The notes beneath the pieces are model-generated. The model had not been told where the DNA came from, made no database searches, and worked only from the letters and a program-made list of their open reading frames with translations. A stretch of 64,000 nt of DNA from positions 310,001 through 374,000 of the forward strand of contig JABMLP010000005.1 of assembly GCA_013176395.1 (NCBI GenBank). The letters are read 5' to 3'. Below, piece by piece: positions 12,301 through 24,297 of the stretch. Source of the stretch: Venturia oleaginea. Taxonomy: Eukaryota > Ascomycota > Dothideomycetes > Venturiales > Venturiaceae. Numbering within the stretch: the first letter of the stretch is position 1; each line of letters opens with the position of its first letter. The position numbers and the translations under genes are program-made.

Positions 12301-13408
12301 ATGTCCGGCGGATGGAATACGATCGAATCAGACGCAGTTCGTCTCCCACCACCCCACGCCGATACTTTCTGCATTTCTAATTGGTTTGCTGTTTAGGGCG
12401 TGTTCACCTATCTGCTTCAAGGTCTAGGAACGAAAGATGTCCAATTTGAGGAATTGTTTGCTTTGGATGCCGACTATCTCAAACAGCTCGGGTACTAACC
12501 CTCCTTGCTTCTGAGGATTGGAGATACTGACGAGAAGCTCTTAGTCCCATCTACGGCGTCATCTTCCTGTTCAAATGGCTATCGGGGACGAAAGTGGGAG
12601 AGGAGCCACCAGACGGGTCCTATGAGCCGGAAGCGTCAGAGAATCTCTTCTTTGCGGCACAAACGATTCAGAACGCATGCGGTACACAGGCGCTATTGTC
12701 GGTGCTACTGAACCAGGATGACAAAATCGCAATCGGCGACCAGCTGAAGGAGTTCAAGGAGTTCACTGCTGCATTTCCTTCCGAAGTACGGTCTCCAAAT
12801 ACGCCTACATATATTCGCGAGATCACTCACATCAATTCTAGTTACGAGGAGACGTCCTTTCAAACTCTGAACTCATCCGAACCGTACACAACTCCTTCGC
12901 CCGTTCCTCACCGTTCATTGACGAGACTACCCGGACCGCCTCCGACGATGACGAAGCATTCCACTTCATAGCCTACACCTCCATAAACAACACCCTCTAC
13001 GAACTCGATGGCCTTAGCCCTGCGCCCATAAACCACGGCCCATGCGCCTTCTCCGAATTCCCAGACAAAGTCGTCCCAGTGATCCAACGCCGCATGCAAC
13101 GGTATCCACAAACAGAAATCAAGTTCAACCTCCTGGCAATGATCAAGGATCCTCGGATACAAGCCAAGGAGATTGGAGACTATGAGAAATTGGCGATTGA
13201 GAAGCAGAGGAGGACGGCATGGATGTGGGAGAACGCTCTACGGAGACATAATTTTGTGGGGTTCATTGGCGAGCTGACGAAGGGGGTTGTTCGGTCGAAG
13301 TTGAAGGAGGGATATAAGGCGTATGACGCTTGGGTTGAAGAGGCAAAGGCCAAGACTAAAGCGAGAATAGAGGAGAGGAGGAAGAAAGGACAAGCTGATG
13401 AGGATTAA
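12301..13408 (+). CDS. UCH37: UCH37/UCHL5-type ubiquitin C-terminal hydrolase
   Basis: Cysteine protease (peptidase family C12) that removes ubiquitin, in other organisms partly as a proteasome-associated deubiquitinase. Exons 12301-12336, 12397-12491, 12545-12785 and 12842-13408 give 312 residues, close to the usual 310-330. The catalytic residues are visible: C89 in NACGTQ, H165 in AFHFIAY and D180 in LYELDGL, with the preceding oxyanion Gln at 83. The N-terminus (GGWNTIESDAGVFTYLL) is family-typical. The C-terminal extension has the helical, KEGYKAYDAW-type and Lys/Arg-rich tail expected for the UCH37 subgroup rather than for short UCHs. All four splice joins keep frame. Confidence 0.94.
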
Positions 13409-15039
13409 GATTGGAAATCTCCCTCTGATCGACAAATGTCCACGGACATGGCACGGAGAGAGGCGACTTGTCGGATTTGGTCGTCTTTGAACACCCGAAA
13501 TGGCCAACTCTAGAATGAGCGGTTGACAATACTCAAATACAGGTAGCTCAACATAATCATGGCCTATCATTCCATAAACAGCTGACCATTTCTCTTTTAG
13601 AAGAACGGCTCTCATCGATCCAATACTCTAGTATCGAAATCTCTCACAATATTATATCGCATAAATCATGCGCTGAAAACCGTCGCTAGCAAACGTCCCA
13701 CCAAAAGCCTAGGAATGATTAAGTCTCATTCCACGTAACACCCGACTCTCATACACAACATGGACAAGAAAAAGAATACCGCAGAACTCGCTAATGGCTG
13801 GAGATAGAAGGAAAAAAGATCCATCAAACTATTGGACAAATTATCTATCATACCTCCGAGATGTTCATTACTTGTCATATTCAATTACCACCTCGCTGAA
13901 AATTACGCACAACATCCTTTCAAAAACATCAAAAGTCAAGTAATCGACGAACCAATCATATCAAGATTCAAGATTTCCATCTAATCTTCCATCTGCTGGG
14001 AGTCATTACCGTACATCATACAGATCCAACTTCTAATCTGCATGTCCACGAAATCCCCATTTCACGTCACCATGCACTTGTCTCATCCCAGAGACAAAAG
14101 AACAAGACTCGCTCGCTAACTAGATCAAAAGAAGCCAATGCAGGGCAGGACAGGGCAGAACAAACGACGGAATGATTCACGTCCGTCTGAAACGCAAAAC
14201 GCCATGTCACGGAAACTCCACCACCACACAGCCACATGTGCAACACAGGGGCAAAACAAAGGGCAAAAACTCGCTAATAATGCTGGTAGGGGAAGGCGGA
14301 AAGTTTCTGTGTAGAATCGAAATAGGCATGCACACAGCCGCAAAAAGCAAAAGAGAGAAGGAAGATAGATGTAGGTATCGCAGCCACACCATCGGAATCT
14401 CCACAAACTCTCCAAAGAAAGCCAAATTTTGGCCTGCGACGCCAAGGAGAGCTTTTCAAGGTCATGCAGACATCAGGCCAATGCGCTGGGAGAACAGGAA
14501 GTGGATGTTTCCACTGTCATTTTGGAAACGGCGAATGTCGGATCATGATTCAGCGTGTTGCATATCAACGATCCAGTGCGAGATCCAGTAGAGAGCCAAG
14601 GCGTGATGACCAGTCAATGCGGATGAATGCGAAAAAAGATCGGGTCGCTCACCCGCAAAAACCAACGAGGGTCGTAATCCTACTGCGCAACCGCGCCACA
14701 ACCGCAGCATCAAGGGAACGAGTGGTTGTGAAGGAGCTAGCCAACAGAGTTTGAAAAGGCCAGGAGAGGGGCGAGTCAAAAGGCTGCAGCCTTGCACTAA
14801 GCCTTTCCCCATTCTCTCTGACCGGAGAACTTGACAGGCGCGTTGCACAAGGACTGCAGCCCATTCGCAGGGCTCCATGCATATACAATGGAAGAATGAC
14901 CGAACAAGGAAGCAGAACTCCGCTATTGCAGCACCACCTACATCGCACGCGATCAGGACACTTGGCGGCCCTTTTGATACCCTTTCCGTCCGTCTAACGC
15001 GCGGACACGGAAAGCTCGCAGTGCCTCGGCGTAGGGCTG
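13409..15039. other. convergent intergenic region
   Basis: About 1.6 kb between the 3' ends of UCH37 (plus) and the 922-residue gene (minus). Open frames on both strands at 14100-15050 overlap one another and show no recognisable domain. I see no supported gene. Confidence 0.4.
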
Positions 15040-17808
15040 CTAGGCAATACAACTCTGCGCGACGAAGGACTGCTTATTTTCGGCCCATGGCGTTGTTGTT
15101 GATGCTGTGGCCGTGAACTTGGCCTGTTCTGCCGATACCGATTCCGAGTGGGATGTTTTAAGAGAGGTCTGTGGTTCTGTTTCTGCTTCTTTTTCTATTT
15201 CGGACTCTGACCGAGGAATGTGGGAGGCCTTTGATGTAGGTGGTGAGTATACAGATGAGGAGGTTGATTCGATCTTGTCCGCAGGATATTGGTCAGGTGC
15301 TGCGCCTTGTGATCCAGGTGTCGAAGCTAGAAGTACCGCGGCTGTCGATACATCTGAAGAGGGGACTGTCACAGCTGCTGGGGAACTTGATCCGACCTCG
15401 ACTAAGGAATTTTGAATCGAAGCTGTCGACAGATATTCCGGCGTAGAGGGTCCAGACGCCGCGGGTGGCGAAGACGCTGAAGGGGCCACGTCGGCCAAGG
15501 AATTTTGAATCGAGGCTGTCAACAGGTATTCCGGCGTAGAGGGTCCAGACGCCGCGGGTGTCGAAGACGCTGAAGGGGCAACGTCAACCAACGATGATAC
15601 CGTTGATACTGAAGAGTTTGCTTCGATCTTCGTCGAAAAGTTCTGGACGGGGCCTGTCGACTGGCATTCGAGTGCAGGGGCTGAGAATACCACCGCTTCC
15701 GAAGATTCGGGGCGATTGATGGAGGCTGGGGATGGCATGACCAATGCTGAAAAGCTGGATTCAATCCTGACCGAGGATGGTTGGAACTGGGCTGAAGAGC
15801 TGGATCCCGGCGCAGAAGGTTCGAAGACCGCGGCTGGCAACGCAACTGAGGGAGTCATCACTAATGACTTTGACGATGAGGCGAAGGAAGAGATCGAGAT
15901 CTGTGCTAATGGAGTATAGGTACTGTGAGAGTGCAACACATTTGGTGCCATACTTGGTGTCGGCTGTGGTACCACAAGATGATGGTAGGAGAGGACGAGC
16001 ACAAGGATGGAGAGGAACCCAAGGAGCGGGTTGCGCCGGTCTTGCGCGAGGAGGTACAAATAGTTGTATAAGAGCGTGGAAAACGGTATGTGTTTCCCTC
16101 GCGCATCCGGTCCCTGTTGTTGGCTACCTGTTTGTACCGGCGCTAAAGGCCTCTCTTGTGGACTTTCCGAGCTGGCAGCAGGCGGTTCTACTTCTCGAAT
16201 GGTGTCTGCCGTTTCCGAAGGTTTCGTAGCCTGTATCTGTATAGAAATCGCTATCTGCAACTCCTCATCCAACTCCTTTGCCCTTTCTTCAGCGCATAGT
16301 CTTGCTGCATCTGCTTCCACTCGTAATGCCTTGTCCTTGCTCGCGAGCTCCTCTGACTGCACTTTGGCGGCTTCAGATTCGAGTCGCATCATTTCGGTAT
16401 CTTTCACAAGCTGTTCTGCGCGCAATCTTGCCGCTTCGGCCTCCAGCCGCATCATATCCATCGCCTTTGCGCGCTCTTCTGCCCTCAGCCTCGCCGCCTC
16501 AGCCTCGTACCGTGATTTTTCCATCTCGCGAAACTCAAGTTTGAGTTGCTCAACCTGATCAGCCTGTCTGCGTTCCTCCTCCTCTTCTTCTTCCAGTCTA
16601 GCACCGAGAGCTCTCTTCACGTCGTCCGACATCCACGGAATTATTTCGACGTCAACCCTCTCCATATCCGAGCATGCTACTGCCGCTGCCCAAGCACTAG
16701 CCTTCATCAATCCGTTTGCCGCAAAGATCTTGACATCCCACTTCCGGCCGCCGGCACCAATGCCTTTCCCTGGGATATGCATATGCTGATCGCACTGGTG
16801 GCATACATCTTCTTCCTCCACCTCTTGATGCGGCGTACTGCAGATAGTGCGTACCTGTTTCGAGTCTCCATGGACATCGGCAACTCCACTATCATTCCCG
16901 CTGTCCGAGTCTGAATCGCTGCCGTAATAGTGTCCGCAAGCCGTGATCCGTGGTGGGCATAGATCCAATGTTTCCAAGACCCTCTCTTCGAGCAGGTCAA
17001 ACTCATCTCCGGGATGACTGATCAACAGACCACGCTCTAGCACCGTATCCGTCAGTTTCTCCTGTAATAGCCTCCAGTTCTCCGTGATGTAGGCGGGAGC
17101 AAGTTCTTTCATACTCTTGGCTGAGTATTCTGGGCTCGAACAAGGTAACAACGTGATATGCAACAAGACAATTGGTCCCGTACGTTGGGGCATCTGCTGC
17201 TCATGCGCATTCGGTATGCCTCTGTCGGTCCCATGACTTCTCTGGCTCGATTCCACATACTCCTGCATCATAGCGCTTCCGCTTCTCAAAGAACTAGGTG
17301 TCTCTGGTCTGTACCTCCTAGAACTCGATGGACTCGTCACCCGCCGTCTTGGACTTCCGCCTGATCTCGGACTAGCAAAGGGCGGTGGACTTGCCATCTG
17401 TAATGCCCTGACCGAACTTGGACTTCTGAAAGCCGCCCGTGGACCTTTCTTCGGTGTATATGGTTTTATATCGCTGTTGTAGGGCAGAGAAGCCGGTATA
17501 GAAGACACAGATGTATAAGCCGCCGAGTGCTTGCGTGTACCATTGTTGCTAGGTGGAATAGAGGAGACATTCGTGTAAGCATACGAATACTCGCGGTTCA
17601 GAGTTTCGATCGAGGCCTTCATTTCGTCTTCGGAGGTAGAGGCAACGCTATTGTCAGCATCGTATGCCTCATTCATTGTCGGAAATTGCGGTTGTGATCG
17701 TTCGACTTGCGGGGACGGCGCCATTGTCGATACATCATCGTCTTTATATATTTTGAAAGGCAAGGATTCGGTATAGGAGGGACGCATGACGCTTGCAGGT
17801 ATGGGCAA
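15040..17808 (-). CDS. large coiled-coil protein with one C-terminal membrane segment
   Basis: Uninterrupted 922-residue frame. I chose the first ATG at 17808; in-frame alternatives lie about 7 and 28 codons later. In order: a Ser/Pro/Arg-rich disordered region (1-200); a conserved globular block (about 209-400) with GPIVLLHITLLP and AYITENWRLLQEKLTDTVL, CxxC pairs and KWDVKIFAANGLMKA; an acidic Glu run and long heptad-like coiled coil rich in EAARLRAEE (403-516); a hydrophobic helix (about 595-613, LLGFLSILVLVLSY); and a 300-residue Ser/Thr/Ala/Pro-rich tail. Proteins with this central block occur widely in filamentous ascomycetes and are often labelled pathway-specific nitrogen regulator; I do not rely on that label. 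Function unknown, probably membrane-anchored. Confidence 0.8.
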   Translation of the reverse strand: MPIPASVMRPSYTESLPFKIYKDDDVSTMAPSPQVERSQPQFPTMNEAYDADNSVASTSEDEMKASIETLNREYSYAYTNVSSIPPSNNGTRKHSAAYTSVSSIPASLPYNSDIKPYTPKKGPRAAFRSPSSVRALQMASPPPFASPRSGGSPRRRVTSPSSSRRYRPETPSSLRSGSAMMQEYVESSQRSHGTDRGIPNAHEQQMPQRTGPIVLLHITLLPCSSPEYSAKSMKELAPAYITENWRLLQEKLTDTVLERGLLISHPGDEFDLLEERVLETLDLCPPRITACGHYYGSDSDSDSGNDSGVADVHGDSKQVRTICSTPHQEVEEEDVCHQCDQHMHIPGKGIGAGGRKWDVKIFAANGLMKASAWAAAVACSDMERVDVEIIPWMSDDVKRALGARLEEEEEEERRQADQVEQLKLEFREMEKSRYEAEAARLRAEERAKAMDMMRLEAEAARLRAEQLVKDTEMMRLESEAAKVQSEELASKDKALRVEADAARLCAEERAKELDEELQIAISIQIQATKPSETADTIREVEPPAASSESPQERPLAPVQTGSQQQGPDARGKHIPFSTLLYNYLYLLAQDRRNPLLGFLSILVLVLSYHHLVVPQPTPSMAPNVLHSHSTYTPLAQISISSFASSSKSLVMTPSVALPAAVFEPSAPGSSSSAQFQPSSVRIESSFSALVMPSPASINRPESSEAVVFSAPALECQSTGPVQNFSTKIEANSSVSTVSSLVDVAPSASSTPAASGPSTPEYLLTASIQNSLADVAPSASSPPAASGPSTPEYLSTASIQNSLVEVGSSSPAAVTVPSSDVSTAAVLLASTPGSQGAAPDQYPADKIESTSSSVYSPPTSKASHIPRSESEIEKEAETEPQTSLKTSHSESVSAEQAKFTATASTTTPWAENKQSFVAQSCIA
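15411..15600. repeat. internal tandem duplication in the Ser-rich tail
   Basis: Two consecutive units of about 93 bp, almost identical, plus a partial third. They encode SIQNSL-x-DVAPSASS followed by PAASGPSTPEYL and then STAS. They lie within the tail of the 922-residue protein. Confidence 0.75.
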
Positions 17809-18505
17809 TGGTGTTTATATAAGTTGGTACGGCACAGAATATATTGGCTCTTTGGGATTGGACCTTGATGGCGAATGTGATGCGGTGGGAGCCGTCAAAG
17901 TTTTGTTTTGTTTTGCTGTCATCGTCAGGGTAACGCCTTGGTTCCAGCCTCCGCTCTAGCCTCGCGCTTAGCGAAACGAAGCGTTGTGATTTTGTCTTCA
18001 AAGTTAAACTCCTACTAACCTAGGTCTGTCATCAGTTAATCTCTGGCGACTTCAAAAGGTAAAATCGTCAGCTACAGATCGATATCGACCCTAAATTGCG
18101 GGCGACAGTACTAATTTACTATCGTGAACCCTGTGAAGATTAAGGCTAGGATCAACAATACCGAGTATATCATTGACCATACAAATCATCCTGATATTCG
18201 AACTCTACCAGTTTCAAACCGAGGACAAAAGGTTAAAAGTTTTCAGTGAAAAGCTCTTTTAGATACCATATACTTCAAGGGGATTGAGATCACGTTTTTA
18301 ATCCCTCTCAAAGACTAGAGAAGAGACGTCGAGACAAAAAGAAGGCTAGTAGACATGAAGATGTTTACTCATCTATGTGCAATCTGTCCAATAAGCTAAC
18401 CAAAATCACCAAAGAATTCAGCTTCCTCCAGCATTCCCCAAATGCTCTTCATATACTGCCATTCCTCGCCGCATCATCCATATCATTACTTGACATCTTT
18501 AGCGT
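17809..18505. other. intergenic
   Basis: About 700 bp. The part near 17809 would hold the promoter of the minus-strand 922-residue gene. The part from 18000 to 18400 is AT-richer and shows nothing recognisable. Confidence 0.4.
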
Positions 18506-20088
18506 TCAAACCATTGTCGTGCGCCTCTTGATGCTGAGAACCTTCGGCGGGATTTCAAGAGGGGTCACAGCAGGGCTCTCCTCCCGCTTGTGACTAGTCT
18601 TGACCTTGATGCACATTGGCTCCTCCATGGAACTGCCTCCACAACTTCCATCACCAGCCTTAATGTGTGTCTTCACACCGTTCAAACTATCCCAAGACGA
18701 CTTATCGTCATCAAAGGACACGTTGGCCTTTCTGTTCAAACGATAGGCCGGCACCGCTGAGTTGTATAAGTGATCATTGAAGCCAGATTCTAAATCTTCC
18801 GGGTGTTTGCCTGGGTGAACGCGAGGATTCATGGCCGCTGTTTCGGAGCATCCAGCTTTCTTTTCATGGCGTTCGATATCAGTGTTGACAACCCAATGGA
18901 TCACCAGGACGTTCAAAAGAACTACGCCATTAGAGAATTGGTCAACAAGGAGGCGAGTAGGAAATTTCACCATCCGTATTGCAGAGCATGAGACAAAGCC
19001 ACGCAGGCTCCCCGTCCAGTATACCTTGAACCACCAAATTCATAATTGTACACATCGAACTGACGATACAGCCTATGAAGGTACGGCGTGCAGTCTTTTT
19101 GAGGCCAGGATTGCTATTGGTCTGGTACGAGTAAAGCTTTCGAAGAGGACTGATGAATAGCGCCGTCAAACAAATATTGAGGACTACGTCCCAGATTATC
19201 AATGGAATCAGAACTGGTCGGCCGATGCCTAAGACACAGACATGGCGAGAGTCAATGTAGAATAGGCGTGCTGCAAAAGTCAAAGCCCATAGGACAACGT
19301 AGGGTGCTCGACTAAGTCAGCATAAGCCAAACTGAAGGAAAATAAAACTACCAATGGCTACGCCAATGTTGAAACGATAAAGCTTGTTCTCAATCCTCAT
19401 TTGTCGGCAACCACGGACGATCCACTACAAACAGGTTAGCTGAGACAAAGTGACCACTCGTGGAGAATATCACTCGCCGCCTTTTCTACGAAATACAAGT
19501 AAATCAGAATTTTGGTGACGAAATAGAGGGTCAAGCCTAGATACAATGTTAGCCTTGTCAGAAGCGATTGCTTATATAATTCCGAACTCACATAACCAAA
19601 TTGAGACATGGCAAATGTGTATATCTCGATTGGTTCCGATTCCAAAGCGCAAGACGGCGCCTACAAAAGCAAAGACGAAGGACGTAACGAATAAGCTCAT
19701 AACCACTACGAGACATCTGTAATGAGCGACTTGTGACCTTAGAGCAATCGTTCGTAGTCTTACGCCAGATCGCCAAGGGTGCTTGTTTACGATTGGTCAT
19801 TGCAGTGATGCGTTGCGCTTGATCGTGTCAATATCATCAAGTGAGCAATGGTCGAGAGTCGTTAATGGCCGTACTCAAACAGTAAACGAGCACAAATTGA
19901 GTGACAAGAGAAATGACGAGCGCCACGATGTTGCCTCCTAGAGGTGTCAAACCTACGTCAACAATATGGTTAGTTCTTAGATTGGCTGAAACGCGCTGTT
20001 ACTGACCTAGATTAGGCTGACCAGCGGCATGAGGCAAAACACCACCTTGTTGGAAGCCTGGCATTCCAAGATGTCTAGGCTCCATCAT
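18506..20088 (-). CDS. multi-pass integral membrane protein (fungal family, function unknown)
   Basis: A spliced gene with about seven short introns, start at 20088 (ATG-ATG). Clear joins include the intron 20006-19953 and an intron of about 60 nt ending near 18920; one inner intron would be only about 34 nt (19763-19730), so the middle exons are approximate. Hydrophobic segments appear in order: NIVALVISLVTQFVLVYC, LVVVMSLFVTSFVFAFVGAV, LTLYFVTKILIYLYF, APYVVLWALTFAARLFY, PLIIWDVVLNICLTALFISP, TFIGCIVSSMCTIMNLVV and VLLNVLVIHWVV, about seven passes. The tail (about 150 residues) is polar and probably cytosolic. The GEPAWLCLMLCNTD motif recurs in uncharacterised fungal membrane proteins I have seen. 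No transport or receptor role can be claimed from sequence. Confidence 0.65.
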
Positions 20089-20296
20089 GGCAGCTCGAGC
20101 AGGAAGAGAAGAGAATGGGGTCAGTCAGGAGGAATATAGGTGCAATATGACTCAAAAAGAAAAGAATTGACGTAGGTATCAGAGGTTCAAACGGCGCAAA
20201 TTGGGTGTCGAGAGTATTGATGAGGATGCAGTGCCTCGATGTCGACAAAGAGGTATACCTGGTTGTTTGGAAGGAGCATTCTGAGTAGACCATCAT

Positions 20297-22187
20297 CTAC
20301 ACCAGCTCAGTAGCCTTCGATTCCTTTTTTTTGTTTCTCTTGTGCCTTGCATGTGCGGGCGAGCTCGGCACTTCACAGTCATCGAGATGCGGAGAACTCG
20401 AACTTTGCTCGTCAGCTGGATCTTCTCCATCATCACTAAAACCATTCCACTCTTCTTCCTCTTCTTCCTTAAGCTCGTCCGTCGCCAGCATCGTCCCTGC
20501 CAACCGTTCATCTCGTACAAAGCCGGCCACAAAGAAGCCCATTGTACCATCAGTCGTGCCCCTTTCGCAACGAATGCAAGCATCAGCAACCAAAGTCGCA
20601 TTCGTAGCTTTCTCTGCAAAGACACGTTTCGACGATTTCTCGCTGAACAGCTGTTTGCAGGCGTCTTGGTCGCCACGAACATGCCAGTCACGTAGACCTT
20701 TCATTTGTTCATCACGATGCAGAAGACGCCATCCACCTTGCCTTCCTATATCAGAAATAAGAGCCTTTACTACAACAGACTCATTCTCCTCCATGTGAAT
20801 ACTGCAAGTAGAATAGACGATTTTTTTAGCATTTGGGAATTTCATTGCATGCTTAAGCAACTGCAGCTGGAAGGCTGAAAGTGATGTCAATCTTTTTGCG
20901 GTCGAATTTTCTTCCGCCGGCTCGTCTTTGCAATCATCAGAATCCGAGTAAGAAAAATCCATCATAGGCACCACTTTGACTTCGACTTTAGGCATTTTTC
21001 TCTTGCGTTTCTTTGACTTGGAAGATGCGACTCCACCGATTGCATCTGCGCTTGGAAGAAACAATGTTGGTTCATCATCCCGACCAACAATACCACTTCC
21101 AGAGCAACTGGGATCCAGCAATAGCGCACCAATATGATCGAAGTGTGCGCCCCAAAATTTGTGACTTGAAGGCTCGGTAGTGAGGAAATCCCTGTTGCCC
21201 ACGATGCTGACAATCGAATCTGCACCAGCGAGCTTGACCATTTTTCGCAGCGTCTCAGTCCGTGGCTGATTGCGCTCAAATGCAAAGACCTGGTGCTCTG
21301 AGTCGTCCAATGCTACTCCATCAGCTCTTCTTGTCGCAGATTCAAGGATTGCAGCCAGATGTGTAGTCTTATTTCTAGGAGCTGCACATGCATCCACCAC
21401 GGCTCCATCTTCCAATGTTGGATTAAGTAGATATGCCGGGAAGCAGGAAGCCTTGTCCTGGAATATGATCTCTCCTTTTTGATATGCGAGACTTTTCGAC
21501 AAGTCGCTTCCAGCAGGCAAGGCCAAAAGATTGGGTATATGACGGTCGTGATGGAGAAGCTTGTCGGAGGATGAGGCTTCGAGTACCCGTTCCAACTCTT
21601 CCACTTCTTTGAAGCCTGCGAATGTCGTCTTCTTTTGCTCCTCCCACGTCGTCTGAATTGTGTTGATCCGAATCCACCGTGGATGCCTTGTGTTCTTCGC
21701 CTTCTTCTCATTCACGTCATCTCCATTCAAGATGCCATTGGTACCAGAATTGATGCTCGCTTTCCATGTCTCTACCGATGTGAACCCGTTCCGTATGCGT
21801 AGTTTCGTAAATTCCCCGTTCAGACGCGTCCTATGTCGTTCAATGGCTTGTCGTAGAACGTGTTGCGTAGGAGCTGCAACGCCTTTCTTCGAAAGGATAA
21901 CATCATGCGCAAGCAGAATTGCCAGGGTGGGAGTGAGCTATATTGGTATCAGTAAAAGTCTTGCAGGTCTTGTCGAACGACCATACCTTCCTCTCCTCCC
22001 TCAGCATTCCAGCCCTCTCCACCACATCCTTGAGTACGGCAGACCACTTGGTCGCTTCACTCACGAGCGCATAGACATTGGCTGGTGAGCTCTTCAGATC
22101 TTTCTTGCCATAGATTCGAGACTTCAGCGACCCACCACCTTTATCTGCATTAGACAGGATATCTGCGGCTTCGTAGTAGAGAGACAT
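20297..22187 (-). CDS. RCM1: NSUN5/Rcm1-type rRNA cytosine-C5 methyltransferase
   Basis: SAM-dependent NOL1/NOP2/Sun enzyme that in yeast methylates one cytosine of the large-subunit rRNA. Exons 22187-21987 and 21937-20297 give 613 residues, longer than yeast because of an acidic insert and a Glu/Ser/Lys-rich tail. The SAM-binding loop reads DACAAPRNKTTHLA (Arg where Gly is usual). The two Nop2/Sun cysteines are C345 in LLLDPSCSGSG and C445 in YSTCSIHMEENE. The N-terminus (MSLYYEAADIL) matches the subfamily. An insertion of about 60 residues with a KSKKRKRK basic run lies between the motifs, and together with the tail suggests nucleolar targeting. It lies in the same orientation as the membrane-protein gene 208 bp downstream. 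Confidence 0.93.
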
Positions 22188-24297
22188 TGCGTTGGTCGAG
22201 AATCAAAATAATTTCCCTGAGGAGGACGGAGAAGTTCCGCTCAGAGCAAGAACTAACGTCACGTGACAGGTTCTCTACATGGAGACGACTTGACTAATTA
22301 AAATGTGTATGGGGGCGGTTTTTACTCATAGATTAATAGATAGTCCTAGAGGTACTATCCTTCGTCTTGAGCGTTACGGTAGAAAAAGAGATCAAACATC
22401 TTCCAGCCTTGTCAGCCTCGTTACTAGGTTCTTCCTCGTCCCTCCAGACAAATAAGATGAACCCCCTCCTAATCTGAAAGTTATGAAGAAGGCGTTCTTA
22501 AGATCTATCGAGATAGACCTTACGAACGCCTAAATACATCCATGCGACCCTTAATGCCTGCTGGAAGGTCACAACGAGATTCTGCATGAAGGCAAGAACA
22601 TAAGGTGAATGCTCGTATATTTTGCCCCCACAAGATATCGCATCATGTCCCTATTCCCGCCACATCAGTCACCGCTAATTCACTTGCAAAATGTTGGACA
22701 TCTCCACGACCGCGGTCTAGGGATTCAAATTATTGTCAGCGACCAGGTCGCCTGCGAGTCGAATGCCACCTACGATGGTTCAGGTTTCGAAGGGAAAAAT
22801 CCTGACGGGACGATGTGGTATACTATTCGTAGCACTCGATCCTTTCAAAGACCATTTCGTTTGTCCAACAGGCGCATGAATGTCCAGCCCACTTAGTCCA
22901 CCCGCCCTTCACCAAATCCCAAATCCATAATCTTGTTCTCAGCCGCCAAAACATCCTTCCTTTTCACAGATAGAAATTCACTTTCTTTGTTTTGCGGTCT
23001 AATGTTGGCACAACGTTGGTGGAGAGGACTGTAGCCTCTTTTGGGAAATGGGAGGCTTAACTATACGAGGTAGTTGCACAGTGAGGCCGTCAGTTCCGTG
23101 CCCTTCAAGTGCCTCGAATCAGATGTACCACTGGTTCTGATGTCCCTCAATTCCGTATCGATATTGATCAATTTATCGATACTAACATCCAGCTAAGTGT
23201 TTCAAACGAACAATAGCGCTCGCTGAAGGGGTAGAGAATTGGCGGCTTCGCTGTGGGTTGTAGGTCATTTCGGATGTTTCGGCGAGAATTTGGTTGCCGA
23301 GGGCCCGAGTTTGCTTGTGTTATGTCATGTTGTTCCGTAGGAATGAGTAGGGAATGAAGACGGGAATATTATATGGACAGTAGATTAGACTGTTCGCTTT
23401 GCTGGTGGATTAATCCGAGGCCTGAGCTCTTGGATACCAAAGACCTTTTGCTTAGGTGGAAGTTCTGGGCAAGAATGTCAGTAGTCGTATCCCATTGGTC
23501 AGTTGTAGGAGCGAATCGCGAAAAGGGTAATATCGCAGGAATCCTGGAATAATGGCAGCAGGTACCGTGAAGGTTAGGGCAGATCTTGGATGTACTGTTA
23601 CATACTTAGTAAGATTCGGAGCCGGGTATGTGGGTAGTCTCCTAGAAAGGAATTACTTTTCTTGGTTAGAATGATGTTTGAAATAGCCTCAGGTCCGTTG
23701 CGCGTGCTTCCCATTCCGGTGGACAAAGTACCTCCTATCTCCTAGGTCACGGGAATGTCGTGTTGCTATGCGGGAGGTCGGGATCGGGGATCAGCCAAGG
23801 AATGCGATGGCGATTGCAATTGGTGTACTCTGTAGCTTTTTATTGTATGACCTCGAGATGCACTGCCACAACCAAGCTTCACCATGAAGCAATTGAGGCC
23901 GGAAGACGGCAGTAGACATGGCAGAAGCTTAGAATTTATAATTCATCATTGCGAGGAGCTTCGTTCGCAGTGGGTCGAGGTCCACAGACATGGCAACTGA
24001 ATTGAACTGAGTCCGCCCGTTCCCAGCTAGATCCAACGTGGAAATCAACATCCAAGGTTATCTCTCAAGAACACCAGCACAACAAACTCTCAGGACATCA
24101 CATAAACCAATTATCACTACCAAGACTTGCATTCAACACCCAGTCCGACAATTGCGCGTGCGACGCGGCTCCTCGTCGCCTGATGTAACCGCAAAGAGTG
24201 TGTAAACAACCGTCCAGACAGAGAGCTCCAATATTCGCTGATACTGCACGAAAGGGGCTCCCCTCACACCGTCCACATCTCTCCTGCGAACCTCGTC
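22188..24297. other. divergent intergenic region
   Basis: About 2.1 kb between divergent genes. It contains moderately AT-rich segments and short frames (for example 22605-22896) with no recognisable content. The last 300 bp (CAACA/CATCAC-rich) look like the promoter of the gene at 24298. Confidence 0.4.

Noticed and set aside
13620..15050. Genes in the overlapping frames between UCH37 and the 922-residue gene
   Set aside because: Several mutually overlapping frames on both strands, none with domain content or splice logic.
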